NCBI GenBank assembly: GCA_964519885.1
Contig: CAZFLX010000006.1
Coordinates: 28,295-92,294, forward strand
DNA: 64,000 bases
Direction of reading: 5' to 3'
Source: GCA-002282575 sp964519885
GTDB lineage: Bacteria > Pseudomonadota > Gammaproteobacteria > Thiomicrospirales > Thiomicrospiraceae
This document shows, piece after piece, positions 49,181 to 58,205 of this stretch (the stretch's first letter is position 1; each line of letters opens with the position of its first letter). The notes under the pieces are model-generated. The model made no database searches. It was not told the origin of the DNA and saw only the letters and a program-made list of their open reading frames with translations. The translations under genes and the position numbers were made by a program.

Positions 49181-50317
49181 TTATAGGTAAGATTTGGTTA
49201 TCCATAGCGGGATTTGCTGAATTGAGCTGGACGCTTGTTTTCGGATTAGTTGTTGCATCGCCCAATTAATGTGTTCTGCAACAAGTGGGGTGGCCAAGGG
49301 TAATGCTTGTTCTAGCGCTAAATAACTTTCAGTGGTGTAGGGTGCGTTACCCAGAGCAATGGCTAAATTACGTCGCCATTGCTGATAGCCAATACGACGT
49401 ATGGGACTTCCTTCAAACTTGTTCAAAAAGCCTGCTTCAGTCCATTGCCATAGTTCCAATAACGCAATCTTATTTAGGCCATGACGAACATTGAAATCGC
49501 TTAGCTCACTTAATTGAGCAAACTTATTCCACGGACAAGTTAATTGGCAATCATCGCAACCATATATTCGATTACCCATCAGCGGTCTGAGTGTTTCGTC
49601 AATCACGCCATCATATTCAATGGTGAGATAACTGATACAGCGACGTGCATCGACAGTGAAAGGGGCAACAATTGCCTGGGTCGGACAGATATCGATACAG
49701 CTAGTGCAGGGACCGCAACCGCAGTGTTCAGTTGGTTGATCTGGAGGAAGAGGCAAATTACATAAGAGTTCACCTAAAAAGAAGGTAGAACCTGCTTTAG
49801 GATGAATCAACAAGGTATGTTTGCCAATAAACCCCAAACCCGCTTGCTGTGCCAGTGCGTGTTCCATAATTGGAGCACTATCAGCAAAAGGTCGCCAGGT
49901 GAAAGTGCCTATTTCTTGCTCAATACGACATGCCAGTTTCTTTAATTGCGCACGCAAGATTTTATGGTAATCACGCCCCAACGCATAGCGAGAAATATAA
50001 GCCTGTTGGCTGTTCTTTAACACGGTTAAAGATGTTTGCTTGCTTTCCGTCCAATAATTGAGTCGAGCACTGATTACCGAAAGACAGCCTTCTTGCAAGG
50101 CACTTGGATTGTTGCGTTGAGTTTGGTGTTGCGTCATGAAATACATCTCACCCTGATAACCCTGAATCAGCCAATTTTTCAGTGCCTGTTGATGGGTTTC
50201 AGGAATAACCGGTTGAGTAAATCCGATTGTTAGGTTAAGTTCTTCACCCCAACAACGAATTTTTTCTTTTAACTCGGTATAATCGACTTCAGTCAGGTTT
50301 TTTGGTTGATTAGTCAT
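49181..50317 (-). CDS. queG: Epoxyqueuosine reductase
   Basis: Last step of queuosine synthesis, reducing epoxyqueuosine in tRNA with cobalamin and Fe-S clusters. The 378-aa protein has RYALGRDYHK, the DSAPIMEHALAQQAGLGFIGKHTLLI block, and two 4Fe-4S motifs (CGCGPCTSCIDICP and CDDCQLTCPWN). The start codon is head-to-head with that of tsaE, sharing the palindrome CATG, so the two genes have no intergenic space. Confidence 0.95.
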   Translation of the reverse strand: MTNQPKNLTEVDYTELKEKIRCWGEELNLTIGFTQPVIPETHQQALKNWLIQGYQGEMYFMTQHQTQRNNPSALQEGCLSVISARLNYWTESKQTSLTVLKNSQQAYISRYALGRDYHKILRAQLKKLACRIEQEIGTFTWRPFADSAPIMEHALAQQAGLGFIGKHTLLIHPKAGSTFFLGELLCNLPLPPDQPTEHCGCGPCTSCIDICPTQAIVAPFTVDARRCISYLTIEYDGVIDETLRPLMGNRIYGCDDCQLTCPWNKFAQLSELSDFNVRHGLNKIALLELWQWTEAGFLNKFEGSPIRRIGYQQWRRNLAIALGNAPYTTESYLALEQALPLATPLVAEHINWAMQQLIRKQASSSIQQIPLWITKSYL

Positions 50318-50798
50318 GCATCGTTATCAGTTAATTTCAACATCGGTTACACAAACACAGGCTTTAGCAGCGCAATTAGCACAGCATGTCACCGCACTGG
50401 TGCATGATAAGGCTTTCCTGCTGACATTGGAAGGTGACTTAGGAGCTGGAAAGACAGCCTTTAGCCAAGGATTCATTCAAGCTCTGCTGCCTAATGCGCG
50501 TGTTAAAAGTCCTACCTTTTCATTGATAGAGTCTTACCCGCTCGATCAATTAACTTTGCATCACCTTGATTTATATCGCTTGCAAGACCCTGAAGAATTA
50601 GAGTACCTAGGCTTAAGAGATTTATTCTGGCATAGCATTTGCTTAATTGAATGGGCCAGTCGTGGCGAGGGTTGGTTACCCGTTGCAGACTGTGCCATTC
50701 AGATTGTCTCACTGGAACATGATAGCCGCGAGATTAAACTCACAGCACAAACCGAGTTAGGCAATCAATTATTAGCAGCCTTGCTGGAATCGTCTTAG
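50316..50798 (+). CDS. tsaE: tRNA threonylcarbamoyladenosine biosynthesis protein TsaE
   Basis: ATPase that cycles the TsaBDE complex for t6A37 in tRNA. The 160-aa protein has Walker A GDLGAGKTAFSQGF (about 40-53), SPTFSLIESYPL, HHLDLYRLQDPEELEYLGLRDLF and the IEWASRGEGWLP motif of the family. It overlaps queG head to head by 2 bases and is followed 21 bases later by the amidase gene, the standard tsaE-amiB-mutL order. Confidence 0.95.
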   Translation: MHRYQLISTSVTQTQALAAQLAQHVTALVHDKAFLLTLEGDLGAGKTAFSQGFIQALLPNARVKSPTFSLIESYPLDQLTLHHLDLYRLQDPEELEYLGLRDLFWHSICLIEWASRGEGWLPVADCAIQIVSLEHDSREIKLTAQTELGNQLLAALLESS

Positions 50799-50819
50799 CT
50801 AGAAGACAAGGGGGGAGTG

Positions 50820-52274
50820 ATGAAATCACGTTTTTTCGTATCGATACTCGCACTAGCATTTGGTGTTATGTCACAATCTGCCTTATCGGCAGAGTTAAAA
50901 TCGATTCGAGCTGGTGAAGATGAACGCTTAACGCGTTTGGTGTTGGTCAGTGATACTCCCGAAATCTGGAATGTACAATTAAATCAACAACGACTGATCT
51001 TAAAATCTAATAAGCTAACAACGCGTTTGGATAAGACGATTGAATTGCCTATGGCTAGTGGATTAGATCAGGTTCGGGTGAAGAAAACAAAACAACAGTT
51101 AACCCTTGAAACTCAATTAACCCGCCCGATGAAACTGGTTAACAGCTATGCTATTCCAGCAAAAAAAGGACAGTCGGCGCGTTTTGTGGTGGAATTAGCC
51201 AATAGCGTCGAGAAAGTTCAACCCAAACTCACTGCTCAACAGGTTGCACAATCGGTCAGTGCGGAAATTCAAGCTCAAAAAGTTAAATCACAGAAATCGA
51301 ATCATGTTCAGCTTGCTAGTCTGAATCCTAAAGATTTACAACTGATTCCCGTCGCTCCCTTATCCGTTAAACCCTTTAAAGGCACCAAAGAACTGGTGAT
51401 TGCGATTGATCCAGGACATGGCGGAAAAGATGTGGGTGCGGTCAGTGCTTCGGGTGTGATGGAAAAGGATTTAACGCTGACCGTTGCGAAAGAACTCAAA
51501 CGTCAGATAGATGCCCAGCCAGGTATGAGGGCAGTGCTCACACGTGATGGTGATTATTTTGTTTCATTAACTAAAAGACCCGAAATTGCCAGAGCATTAA
51601 ATGCCGATTTGTTCATTTCTTTACATGCCGACTCTTATAAAGACAGAACGATTAGCGGCGCTTCATTTTACGTAACATCGAACAAAGGCGCTTCTTCACA
51701 TTTGGCTAAATTTGTTGCCGCTCATTCCAATACGTCCGATCATCATTTGATTGATGGGGTTGAATTGTGGAACCGTTCTCAGGCTAATAGCATCGGGCAG
51801 GTCGCTATGAACAGTTCGGTTGATGATAGTCAAAAGTTGGGAACCTACTTGAAGCAAGGATTCAAACAGGCGGGTATTCGCTTACAACATTCGCAGGTTC
51901 AGTCAGCTAATTTTATGGTGCTAAAAAACATTGATATGCCTTCTGTGCTGGTTGAAATGGGATTTATCTCTAATCCAGAACAAGACCGTTTATTACAGCA
52001 CACGGCTTATCAGGCGCGTTTAGCGAGTTCGTTGGTGAATGGATTGGTGAAGTTCGTTGAAGTTCAACCAGAACCTGGAGTCGTTTACGCTAATGTACGG
52101 GTGAATAAAGGTGATAACTTGGCTAAAATTGCTCAACGTCACAGCACCAGTGTCGATTATCTAGTTAAGGCGAATAATTTAACTGAAAAAAGTAGTTTAA
52201 AAATTGGTCAAGTATTGAAAGTGCCCGTTAACATGACGCAACGGGTGGCGATGATCAAAGATTTGAAAGGCTAA
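50820..52274 (+). CDS. N-acetylmuramoyl-L-alanine amidase (AmiB/AmiC type) with LysM
   Basis: Splits septal murein during daughter-cell separation. The 484-aa protein has a signal peptide (1-24, ALSA-E), an AMIN domain (about 25-135), a zinc amidase_3 domain (about 190-420: AIDPGHGGKDVGAV with the first zinc histidine, LFISLHADS, VLVEMGFISNPEQD with the catalytic glutamate), and a C-terminal LysM (about 430-475, NKGDNLAKIAQRHSTSVDYLVKANN split by the usual spacing). ATG 50820 is preferred to GTG 50817. AmiB is favoured by position. Confidence 0.92.
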   Translation: MKSRFFVSILALAFGVMSQSALSAELKSIRAGEDERLTRLVLVSDTPEIWNVQLNQQRLILKSNKLTTRLDKTIELPMASGLDQVRVKKTKQQLTLETQLTRPMKLVNSYAIPAKKGQSARFVVELANSVEKVQPKLTAQQVAQSVSAEIQAQKVKSQKSNHVQLASLNPKDLQLIPVAPLSVKPFKGTKELVIAIDPGHGGKDVGAVSASGVMEKDLTLTVAKELKRQIDAQPGMRAVLTRDGDYFVSLTKRPEIARALNADLFISLHADSYKDRTISGASFYVTSNKGASSHLAKFVAAHSNTSDHHLIDGVELWNRSQANSIGQVAMNSSVDDSQKLGTYLKQGFKQAGIRLQHSQVQSANFMVLKNIDMPSVLVEMGFISNPEQDRLLQHTAYQARLASSLVNGLVKFVEVQPEPGVVYANVRVNKGDNLAKIAQRHSTSVDYLVKANNLTEKSSLKIGQVLKVPVNMTQRVAMIKDLKG

Positions 52275-52281
52275 TGAAATC

Positions 52282-52313
52282 TCTAGTAACCAGTTTGTGT
52301 TGGTTTTTCTAGA
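52282..52313 (+). terminator. Weak terminator-like hairpin after the amidase gene
   Basis: AACCA / TGGTT (52288-52292 with 52301-52305) is followed by three T residues, and an outer TCTAG / CTAGA pair flanks it. The stem is short, so termination is probably partial, allowing read-through into mutL. Confidence 0.35.
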
Positions 52314-52343
52314 TACCCACAATGTTAAGTTCACTGATTGCGT

Positions 52344-52349
52344 TATAAT
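52344..52349 (+). promoter_or_regulatory. Consensus -10 element directly before mutL
   Basis: TATAAT ends 6 bases before the proposed mutL GTG. If used, transcription would start at or beside the start codon and give a leaderless mutL mRNA. The -35 region is poor. Confidence 0.4.
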
Positions 52350-52355
52350 GTTCGG

Positions 52356-54203
52356 GTGAATACGCTTAGCCAAAGAATACAACGCTTGTCGCCCCTGTTG
52401 GTGAATCAAATCGCAGCAGGCGAGGTGATTGATCGCCCAGCTTCCATTGTTAAAGAGTTGCTAGAAAATAGCCTCGATGCCGGTGCAACACAAATCGACA
52501 TACACATTGAAGAAGGCGGCTTAAACCTTATAGAAGTGCGCGATAATGGTAGCGGTATCCATTATGATGACCTACCTCTCGCTGTTTCGGCTCATGCGAC
52601 CAGCAAATTAACGCAAACAGATGATCTGTTCAATATTCACTCATTTGGTTTTCGAGGTGAAGCACTGGCTAGTATTGGAGCTGTTGCGCGCTTACGCTTA
52701 ACTTCTGTCAGAGCTGATGCACCTCATGCTGGTTCGTTATTAGTGGAAAATGGTCACATTCAGACTCATCAGCCAGCTGCTTATCCACAAGGTACGCAAA
52801 TTAGCATAGATCGCCTTTTTCACACCATTCCGGCGCGTAAAAAATTTCTTAAATCGGCACGGGCAGAGTGGGCTAAGGTTTTAGATGTCGTAACCGCTTT
52901 AATCTTAGCTAATCCGCAAGTTGCTTTTTCTCTCAGACACAACCAACAGCTTATTTATCAATTTTCTACAACGGATGGTCCTCTGCACCATCGTTTGCCC
53001 AGTCTAATTAGCCAAGACTTTTCACATGAAGCATTAGCGGTCAATTACCAAGGTGATGATTGGCAAGTGTCAGGTTATATTGCTTCGCCTCGTTACACAC
53101 GTGCTGGTGCCGATCAACAATGGTTATTTGTCAATGGAAGACCGATTAAAGATCGTCAGCTGGCATTCAGTATTAAACTCGCTTACGATGACTTATTGCA
53201 CGGTCATCGTCATCCCGCCTTTGTGCTATTTATTAGCCTAGACCCGCAAAAGGTCGATGTGAATGTACACCCAGCTAAAACAGAAGTGCGCTTTGCCGAC
53301 GGTCGAGGCTTAAGTGATGCCTTGCGTTATGTGGTGCGAGAAACTTTGTCGCAACAGTCACTAAAATTAGTCGAAGATGCGGCAATGCCTATAACAAAGA
53401 CACCGCATTCATATCACCCAAACACTCAATCAAACACTCAATCGCAACCACAAACCCTTTCATGGCGGCTCGAAGAAGATAGGCGTGATTGGTCAGCACA
53501 GGTTCAAGCCGAACTCAGCTGGCAAACGATTCATGTTGAAACGCGAGACTTAACGTCAAACGCTAATGAATACTCGACAACAAATCCCATTGAAGAAAAG
53601 CATAGTGCCGAAGAAACTCAGTATTTGGGGCAGGCTAGAGCGCAGATTCAGGGCGTGTATATCTTGGCAGAGAATCGGAGTGGTTTGGTGCTGGTGGATA
53701 TGCACGCAGCCCATGAGCGTATTGTCTATGAGCGGTTAAAAAAACAATGGTCGAGCTTATCGCAGACTAGCCAACCTTTGCTGGTTCCATTGGTAATGCA
53801 CTTCACGCCACATCAAACGGCGCAAATGGAGGGTTTGATTGAAAACTTATCAGCACTGGGTTTTGTTATAGATTGGTTGGGTGACAGCGAATGTGTTATT
53901 CGAGCAGTTCCAGCTCAATTGGTGAGTGCCAATATTCAAGATGTCATCATGCAACTGTTGGCATCGGTTGAAAAAGGCGGCAGTGCTGAGCATTTTCTAG
54001 CACGTCAGCAAGATATTCTGTTGTCTAGTATGGCCTGTCATGGCTCGGTCAGAGCCAATCGACAACTTACCCTAGCTGAAATGAACGCCTTATTGCGTCA
54101 AATGGAGCAAACCCCCAACTCTGGTCAATGTAACCATGGTCGTCCCACTTGGATTCAAGTCACCATGACAGAACTAGACAAACTTTTTATGCGAGGACAA
54201 TAG
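52356..54203 (+). CDS. mutL: DNA mismatch repair protein MutL (endonuclease type)
   Basis: Matchmaker of mismatch repair. The 615-aa protein has the GHKL ATPase (NQIAAGEVIDRPASIVKELLENSLDAGA, DNGSGI, SFGFRGEALASIGA) and a C-terminal domain with the endonuclease motif DMHAAHERIVYE (from D448), fitting DQHA(X)2E(X)4E with Q changed to M. ACHGSVRA and QCNHGRP follow. This indicates self-nicking MutL as in bacteria without MutH. The frame opens at a TTG (52338); GTG 52356 gives the family N-terminus but has no SD. A 'NTQSNTQS' repeat lies in the linker. Confidence 0.94.
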   Translation: MNTLSQRIQRLSPLLVNQIAAGEVIDRPASIVKELLENSLDAGATQIDIHIEEGGLNLIEVRDNGSGIHYDDLPLAVSAHATSKLTQTDDLFNIHSFGFRGEALASIGAVARLRLTSVRADAPHAGSLLVENGHIQTHQPAAYPQGTQISIDRLFHTIPARKKFLKSARAEWAKVLDVVTALILANPQVAFSLRHNQQLIYQFSTTDGPLHHRLPSLISQDFSHEALAVNYQGDDWQVSGYIASPRYTRAGADQQWLFVNGRPIKDRQLAFSIKLAYDDLLHGHRHPAFVLFISLDPQKVDVNVHPAKTEVRFADGRGLSDALRYVVRETLSQQSLKLVEDAAMPITKTPHSYHPNTQSNTQSQPQTLSWRLEEDRRDWSAQVQAELSWQTIHVETRDLTSNANEYSTTNPIEEKHSAEETQYLGQARAQIQGVYILAENRSGLVLVDMHAAHERIVYERLKKQWSSLSQTSQPLLVPLVMHFTPHQTAQMEGLIENLSALGFVIDWLGDSECVIRAVPAQLVSANIQDVIMQLLASVEKGGSAEHFLARQQDILLSSMACHGSVRANRQLTLAEMNALLRQMEQTPNSGQCNHGRPTWIQVTMTELDKLFMRGQ

Positions 54204-54205
54204 CC

Positions 54206-55162
54206 GTGGACGCTCTAGTGATTGCCGGTCCTACCGCTGCTGGCAAAACAGCCTTAGCCTTAGCCTTGGCGCATCAGATACCCGCAGAAATTATTAACAT
54301 GGATTCTGCACTGGTTTACAAGGGTATGGACATAGGCACTGCGAAACCCAGTATCGAAGAACGTGGCCAAGTGGTACATCACCTAATCGATATGGTCGAG
54401 GTGACGGATAGTTATTCGGCGGCAGATTTTGTTGCTGATGCCGAGCGTTTAGTGCCAGAAATTCAAGCACGTGGCAAGCTACCGATTGTTGTCGGCGGAA
54501 CTTTGCTCTATTTACACAGTTGGCAGCAAGGTTTGTCTGAATTACCTTCAGCCGATGAGGTCTTGCGCGCTCAATTACAACAAGAATGGGAGCGAGATCC
54601 CACAGCCATGCATGCGCGATTGATGAACCTAGACCCTGTGGCTGGACAGCGTATTCATCCTAATGATCCGCAACGTATTTTACGTGCGTTAGAAGTGATA
54701 ACCTTAACTGGAAGCAGTTTGACGGCACAGCAACAACAGCGTAAGGCCACCCAGTTAAAATTGGGTGTGGTGTTTATCGAGCCTCCCAGTAAGCCATGGC
54801 TGCATCAGCGCATAGAACAACGTTGGCAATTAATGATGCAACAAGGGTTTATGGATGAAGTCAAAGCGGTGATGCAAGCCACTAATAATCAGCTTGATTT
54901 ACCCTCAATGCGTTGTGTGGGTTATCGTCAAATTGCTCAGTATTTGCTGGGTGAAATAGATCAAACGATTATGGAACAGCAAGCGCTATCGGCAACACGC
55001 AGCCTAGCAAAACGTCAATTAACCTGGATGAAAAAGATGGTCGCGCAGTTGAGATTGTCAGCGGAGATGACAACGGAAGATCAGTTGGCTCAAGTGTTGG
55101 CTTACATTCAAGCAGAAAATCCATCAGGCTTTAGTCAGTCAACTCATGACAAAATGTGCTAA
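54206..55162 (+). CDS. miaA: tRNA dimethylallyltransferase
   Basis: Makes i6A37 in tRNAs reading UNN codons. The 318-aa product has the P-loop IAGPTAAGKTALAL at the start, INMDSALVYKGMDIGTAKPS, VVGGTLLYL and the C-terminal TRSLAKRQLTWMKKM. The frame is open from 54149 inside mutL, but the GTG at 54206 has GAGGA 8 bases upstream and gives the family length. The gap to mutL is 2 bases. Confidence 0.95.
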   Translation: MDALVIAGPTAAGKTALALALAHQIPAEIINMDSALVYKGMDIGTAKPSIEERGQVVHHLIDMVEVTDSYSAADFVADAERLVPEIQARGKLPIVVGGTLLYLHSWQQGLSELPSADEVLRAQLQQEWERDPTAMHARLMNLDPVAGQRIHPNDPQRILRALEVITLTGSSLTAQQQQRKATQLKLGVVFIEPPSKPWLHQRIEQRWQLMMQQGFMDEVKAVMQATNNQLDLPSMRCVGYRQIAQYLLGEIDQTIMEQQALSATRSLAKRQLTWMKKMVAQLRLSAEMTTEDQLAQVLAYIQAENPSGFSQSTHDKMC

Positions 55163-55252
55163 CTGGTGTAGACTTAGGCTTGCATTATGAACCAATGACG
55201 CTGTTTCATGCGCGTTTTCGATGCAATGTGGGAGAGTTAAAAAAACTGAGCC

Positions 55253-55282
55253 TTGCAAGGTTTTCATAACGTCTCATTATAA
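55253..55282 (+). promoter_or_regulatory. Candidate hfq promoter
   Basis: TTGCAA (55253-55258) and TTATAA (55277-55282) are 18 bases apart in the 156-base miaA-hfq gap. The -35 lies inside the self-complementary CCTTGCAAGG (55251-55260), which could be an operator. In E. coli hfq also has its own promoters in addition to read-through from miaA. Confidence 0.4.
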
Positions 55283-55318
55283 GAAGGCTTGACCCTAATA
55301 AAATCTCGGAGAATAACT

Positions 55319-55579
55319 ATGTCAAAAGCCCAACCGATTCAAGATCCCTATTTAAATGCGTTACGTAAAGATCGTATTCCGGTCTCTATTTATTTAGTTA
55401 ACGGCGTTAAGTTGCAAGGTCGTGTCGATTCATTTGACCAATTTGTGGTTATGTTGCGTTCGACCGTATCGCAAATGGTTTATAAACATGCCATTTCAAC
55501 CATTGTGCCAGCAAGAGATCCGAAAGGTTACTTTGGTGGTGAAGAAGGTGATGAAAGCAATGAAACGGCAGGTGAATAA
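55319..55579 (+). CDS. hfq: RNA chaperone Hfq
   Basis: Hexameric Sm-like protein that matches small RNAs with mRNAs. The 86-aa product starts MSKAQPIQDPYLNALRKDR, with Q8 and the proximal-face residues in FDQFVVMLRS and YKHAIST. The acidic C-terminal tail (GGEEGDESNETAGE) is shorter than in E. coli. ATG 55319 has GGAG 7 bases upstream; the frame extends to 55289 without a family match. Confidence 0.97.
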   Translation: MSKAQPIQDPYLNALRKDRIPVSIYLVNGVKLQGRVDSFDQFVVMLRSTVSQMVYKHAISTIVPARDPKGYFGGEEGDESNETAGE

Positions 55580-55630
55580 GTTTTGATGCTTATTTGCGCC
55601 ATATTTGATGCTCGATGAGGCAATAGTCGT

Positions 55631-56953
55631 TTGGCTGAGATATTTCATCGAATAGAGCAACAGCGGCACGCAGAGCGTGCCGTTTTAGTCCATTTAGAGC
55701 TTCATGATGCCAGTCATGCCGAAGATTTAAGCGAATTTCGTGAACTGGTCGATTCTGCTGGTGTCACAGAGGTGGCATTAGTCACCGCTAAACCGAGTAA
55801 CTTCCGAGCGAGAACCTTGCTCGGCAGTGGTAAGGTTGAAGAAATTGCCGAGCTAGCCAAAGCGCTAGAAGCCGATGTGATTATCGTCAACTTTGCTTTA
55901 TCGCCCAGTCAAGAGCGCAATTTAAGTAATGATTGCCAAATGCGTGTTGTGGATCGGGTTGGCTTGATTCTTGATATTTTTGCGCAACGGGCCCAATCGT
56001 TTGAAGGCAAGTTGCAAGTAGAGTTGGCACAACTTAAGCACATGGCAACGCGCTTGGTTGGCGGCTGGTCTCACTTAGAACGGCAAAAGGGGGGCATCGG
56101 GCTACGTGGTCCGGGTGAAACCCAATTAGAAAGTGATCGTCGCCTGATTCAAGAGCGTATGATTATGCTCGAAAAACGCTTGGCTAAGGTTAGGGGGCAT
56201 CGAGATTTGTCGCGCAAATCACGGGCTAAAAATGAACTACCGACTGTGGTTTTGGTGGGTTATACCAATGCAGGAAAATCAACTATTTTTAACGCACTAA
56301 CCCGCGCCGATGTCTATGCAGAAGATAGGCTATTCGCAACCCTTGATACCACCATTCGTCGCATTCATCTTCCAGGCGTTGGTCCCTGCGCATTGGCTGA
56401 TACGGTGGGATTCATTCGTCACATTCCGCATGATTTGGTGGCCGCTTTCCGCTCAACCTTGGAAGAAGCGACCAATGCAAGCTTGCTCATTCACATCATT
56501 GACGCTTCAGATGCCCGTCGAGATGAAAAAATTGCTGATGTCATGAGTGTGCTCGAAGAAATCGGTGCACAAGATGTACCGATTATTCACGTTTACAATA
56601 AAATTGATGCCTGTATACCCACCATAGCAGCCCACGTGACCACTCCATTACCGGATGGCTCACGTGAGGCTTGGGTTTCGGCGAAAGCCGAGCAGGGTAT
56701 GGCGTTGTTAATTCGTGCTATTGCGGAAAAACTGGAAGGCGAGCAGCTTGAGGTAAAAGTGGCTTTATCAGCTAGTGAAGGTAAGCAGCGCGCACAGCTT
56801 TACGCAACGGGACAAGTTCTTTCGGAGTTTTTCGATGATGAGGGATTGGCATGGCTAACGCTGCGTCTTTCGCCGGCTCAATGGGCAGATATTTGTCAAG
56901 ATTCACGCTTTGAATTTAAAGAACAGCTTGCATCTAAAGCCATCACAGCCTAG
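55631..56953 (+). CDS. hflX: Ribosome-associated GTPase HflX
   Basis: Splits stalled or hibernating ribosomes. The 440-aa protein has the N-terminal HflX domain (about 20-130, LLGSGKVEEIAELAKALEADVIIVN), the conserved GGIGLRGPGETQLESDRR linker, and the G domain with GYTNAGKST (G1), DTVGFI (G3) and NKID (G4). The start is TTG with GAGG 10 bases upstream, as no ATG or GTG fits. It lies 51 bases after hfq. Confidence 0.95.
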   Translation: MAEIFHRIEQQRHAERAVLVHLELHDASHAEDLSEFRELVDSAGVTEVALVTAKPSNFRARTLLGSGKVEEIAELAKALEADVIIVNFALSPSQERNLSNDCQMRVVDRVGLILDIFAQRAQSFEGKLQVELAQLKHMATRLVGGWSHLERQKGGIGLRGPGETQLESDRRLIQERMIMLEKRLAKVRGHRDLSRKSRAKNELPTVVLVGYTNAGKSTIFNALTRADVYAEDRLFATLDTTIRRIHLPGVGPCALADTVGFIRHIPHDLVAAFRSTLEEATNASLLIHIIDASDARRDEKIADVMSVLEEIGAQDVPIIHVYNKIDACIPTIAAHVTTPLPDGSREAWVSAKAEQGMALLIRAIAEKLEGEQLEVKVALSASEGKQRAQLYATGQVLSEFFDDEGLAWLTLRLSPAQWADICQDSRFEFKEQLASKAITA

Positions 56954-57005
56954 AATTTGCGAGTTTGTCTGTTATTTCATGTTACAAATAAGGGAGTTGG
57001 TCATT

Positions 57006-58205
57006 ATGGCCTGGAACGAACCTGGGAAACCTGGACAAGATCCATGGGGTGGAAATCGTCCACCACGAAAAGACTCATCAGCAGATGCGATTGAACAAGT
57101 TAAGCGTCAGCTAGAAGGCTTTTTAGGCAAAATTGGCCAACAAGGAAAAGGCGATCAAGAGCCTGCATTACCCCCTGAAGGCTTGGGTGTCGGTTTAGGT
57201 GTCGTTGCCGGAGCTGCCTTTGCGGTTTGGATGGCTTTTGGTATTTATATTGTTGATCCCGCTGAACGAGGGGTGGTTACCGTATTCGGCGCATTTACTG
57301 AAGAAACAGCTCCGGGACCTCACTGGAACTGGCCTATGCCGATTGGAGATGTCACCAAGGTTAACGTCGAACAAATTCGCAATGCAGAAATTGGTTATCG
57401 TACGGTCAAAAATACTAACAGTGACGTAGCGGGCGAATCACTCATGTTGACGCAAGATGAAAACATTGTCGACATTAAACTAGCCGTTCAATATAACATC
57501 CGTAATGCCAGTAATTATCTGTTTACCAACGTTGACCCTGATAATGCCCTGCGTGAAGTGACAGAAAGTGCTCTGCGTGATGTGGTGGGTAAAAACAAAA
57601 TGGATTTCGTGTTAACGGAAGGACGCGCACAATTGGTGGCTAAGGTTCGTGAAAACGCACAACAAGCCCTAGATGCCTACAAAACGGGTGTACAAATTAC
57701 CAGTGTTAACCTACAAGATGCGCAACCGCCAGAGCAAGTTCAAGCAGCTTTTGCAGATGTGGTTAAAGCACGTGAAGATCGTCAGCGTTTAATCAGTGAA
57801 GCTGAAGCCTACGCAAACGATATTTTGCCCAAAGCTCGTGGTCAGGCTGCTCGCTTAACAGAAGAAGCCAATGCCTATCGTGAACAAGTCGTTTCACGCG
57901 CAGAAGGTGAGGCGAGCCGTTTTAATAGCATTTTAGCTCAGTATCAAAAAGCGCCTGAAGTCACACGCCAGCGTATGTATCTCGATACGGTTGAGCAAGT
58001 ATTGGGTAGCAGTAGCAAAATTATGGTATCAGCTAAATCGAGTGGTCAAATGATGTATTTGCCGTTAGACAAATGGATGCAAGACGATAAGTCTGGTTTA
58101 CCAGCGACACCTGCAATGAATGCATTGCCAGAAACGTCGGCATCGACGGGTGTTCGCACAGCGCCATCATTGCGCGATAACCTTCGTACTCGGGAGGCAC
58201 GTTAA
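57006..58205 (+). CDS. hflK: FtsH protease modulator HflK
   Basis: SPFH/prohibitin-type membrane protein that, with HflC, caps FtsH in the inner membrane. The 399-aa protein begins MAWNEPGKPGQDPWGG, with one membrane helix (about 60-80), an SPFH domain (VDPAERGVVTVFGAF, about 80-260) and a coiled coil. The frame opens at 56910, but the family start at 57006 has AGGGAG 9 bases upstream. It overlaps hflC by one base. Confidence 0.95.
   Translation: MAWNEPGKPGQDPWGGNRPPRKDSSADAIEQVKRQLEGFLGKIGQQGKGDQEPALPPEGLGVGLGVVAGAAFAVWMAFGIYIVDPAERGVVTVFGAFTEETAPGPHWNWPMPIGDVTKVNVEQIRNAEIGYRTVKNTNSDVAGESLMLTQDENIVDIKLAVQYNIRNASNYLFTNVDPDNALREVTESALRDVVGKNKMDFVLTEGRAQLVAKVRENAQQALDAYKTGVQITSVNLQDAQPPEQVQAAFADVVKAREDRQRLISEAEAYANDILPKARGQAARLTEEANAYREQVVSRAEGEASRFNSILAQYQKAPEVTRQRMYLDTVEQVLGSSSKIMVSAKSSGQMMYLPLDKWMQDDKSGLPATPAMNALPETSASTGVRTAPSLRDNLRTREAR

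Noticed and set aside
53400..53460. Short direct repeat (AACACTCAATC twice) as a mobile or CRISPR-like repeat
   Set aside because: Only two copies, in the low-complexity linker of MutL, and coding (NTQSNTQS).
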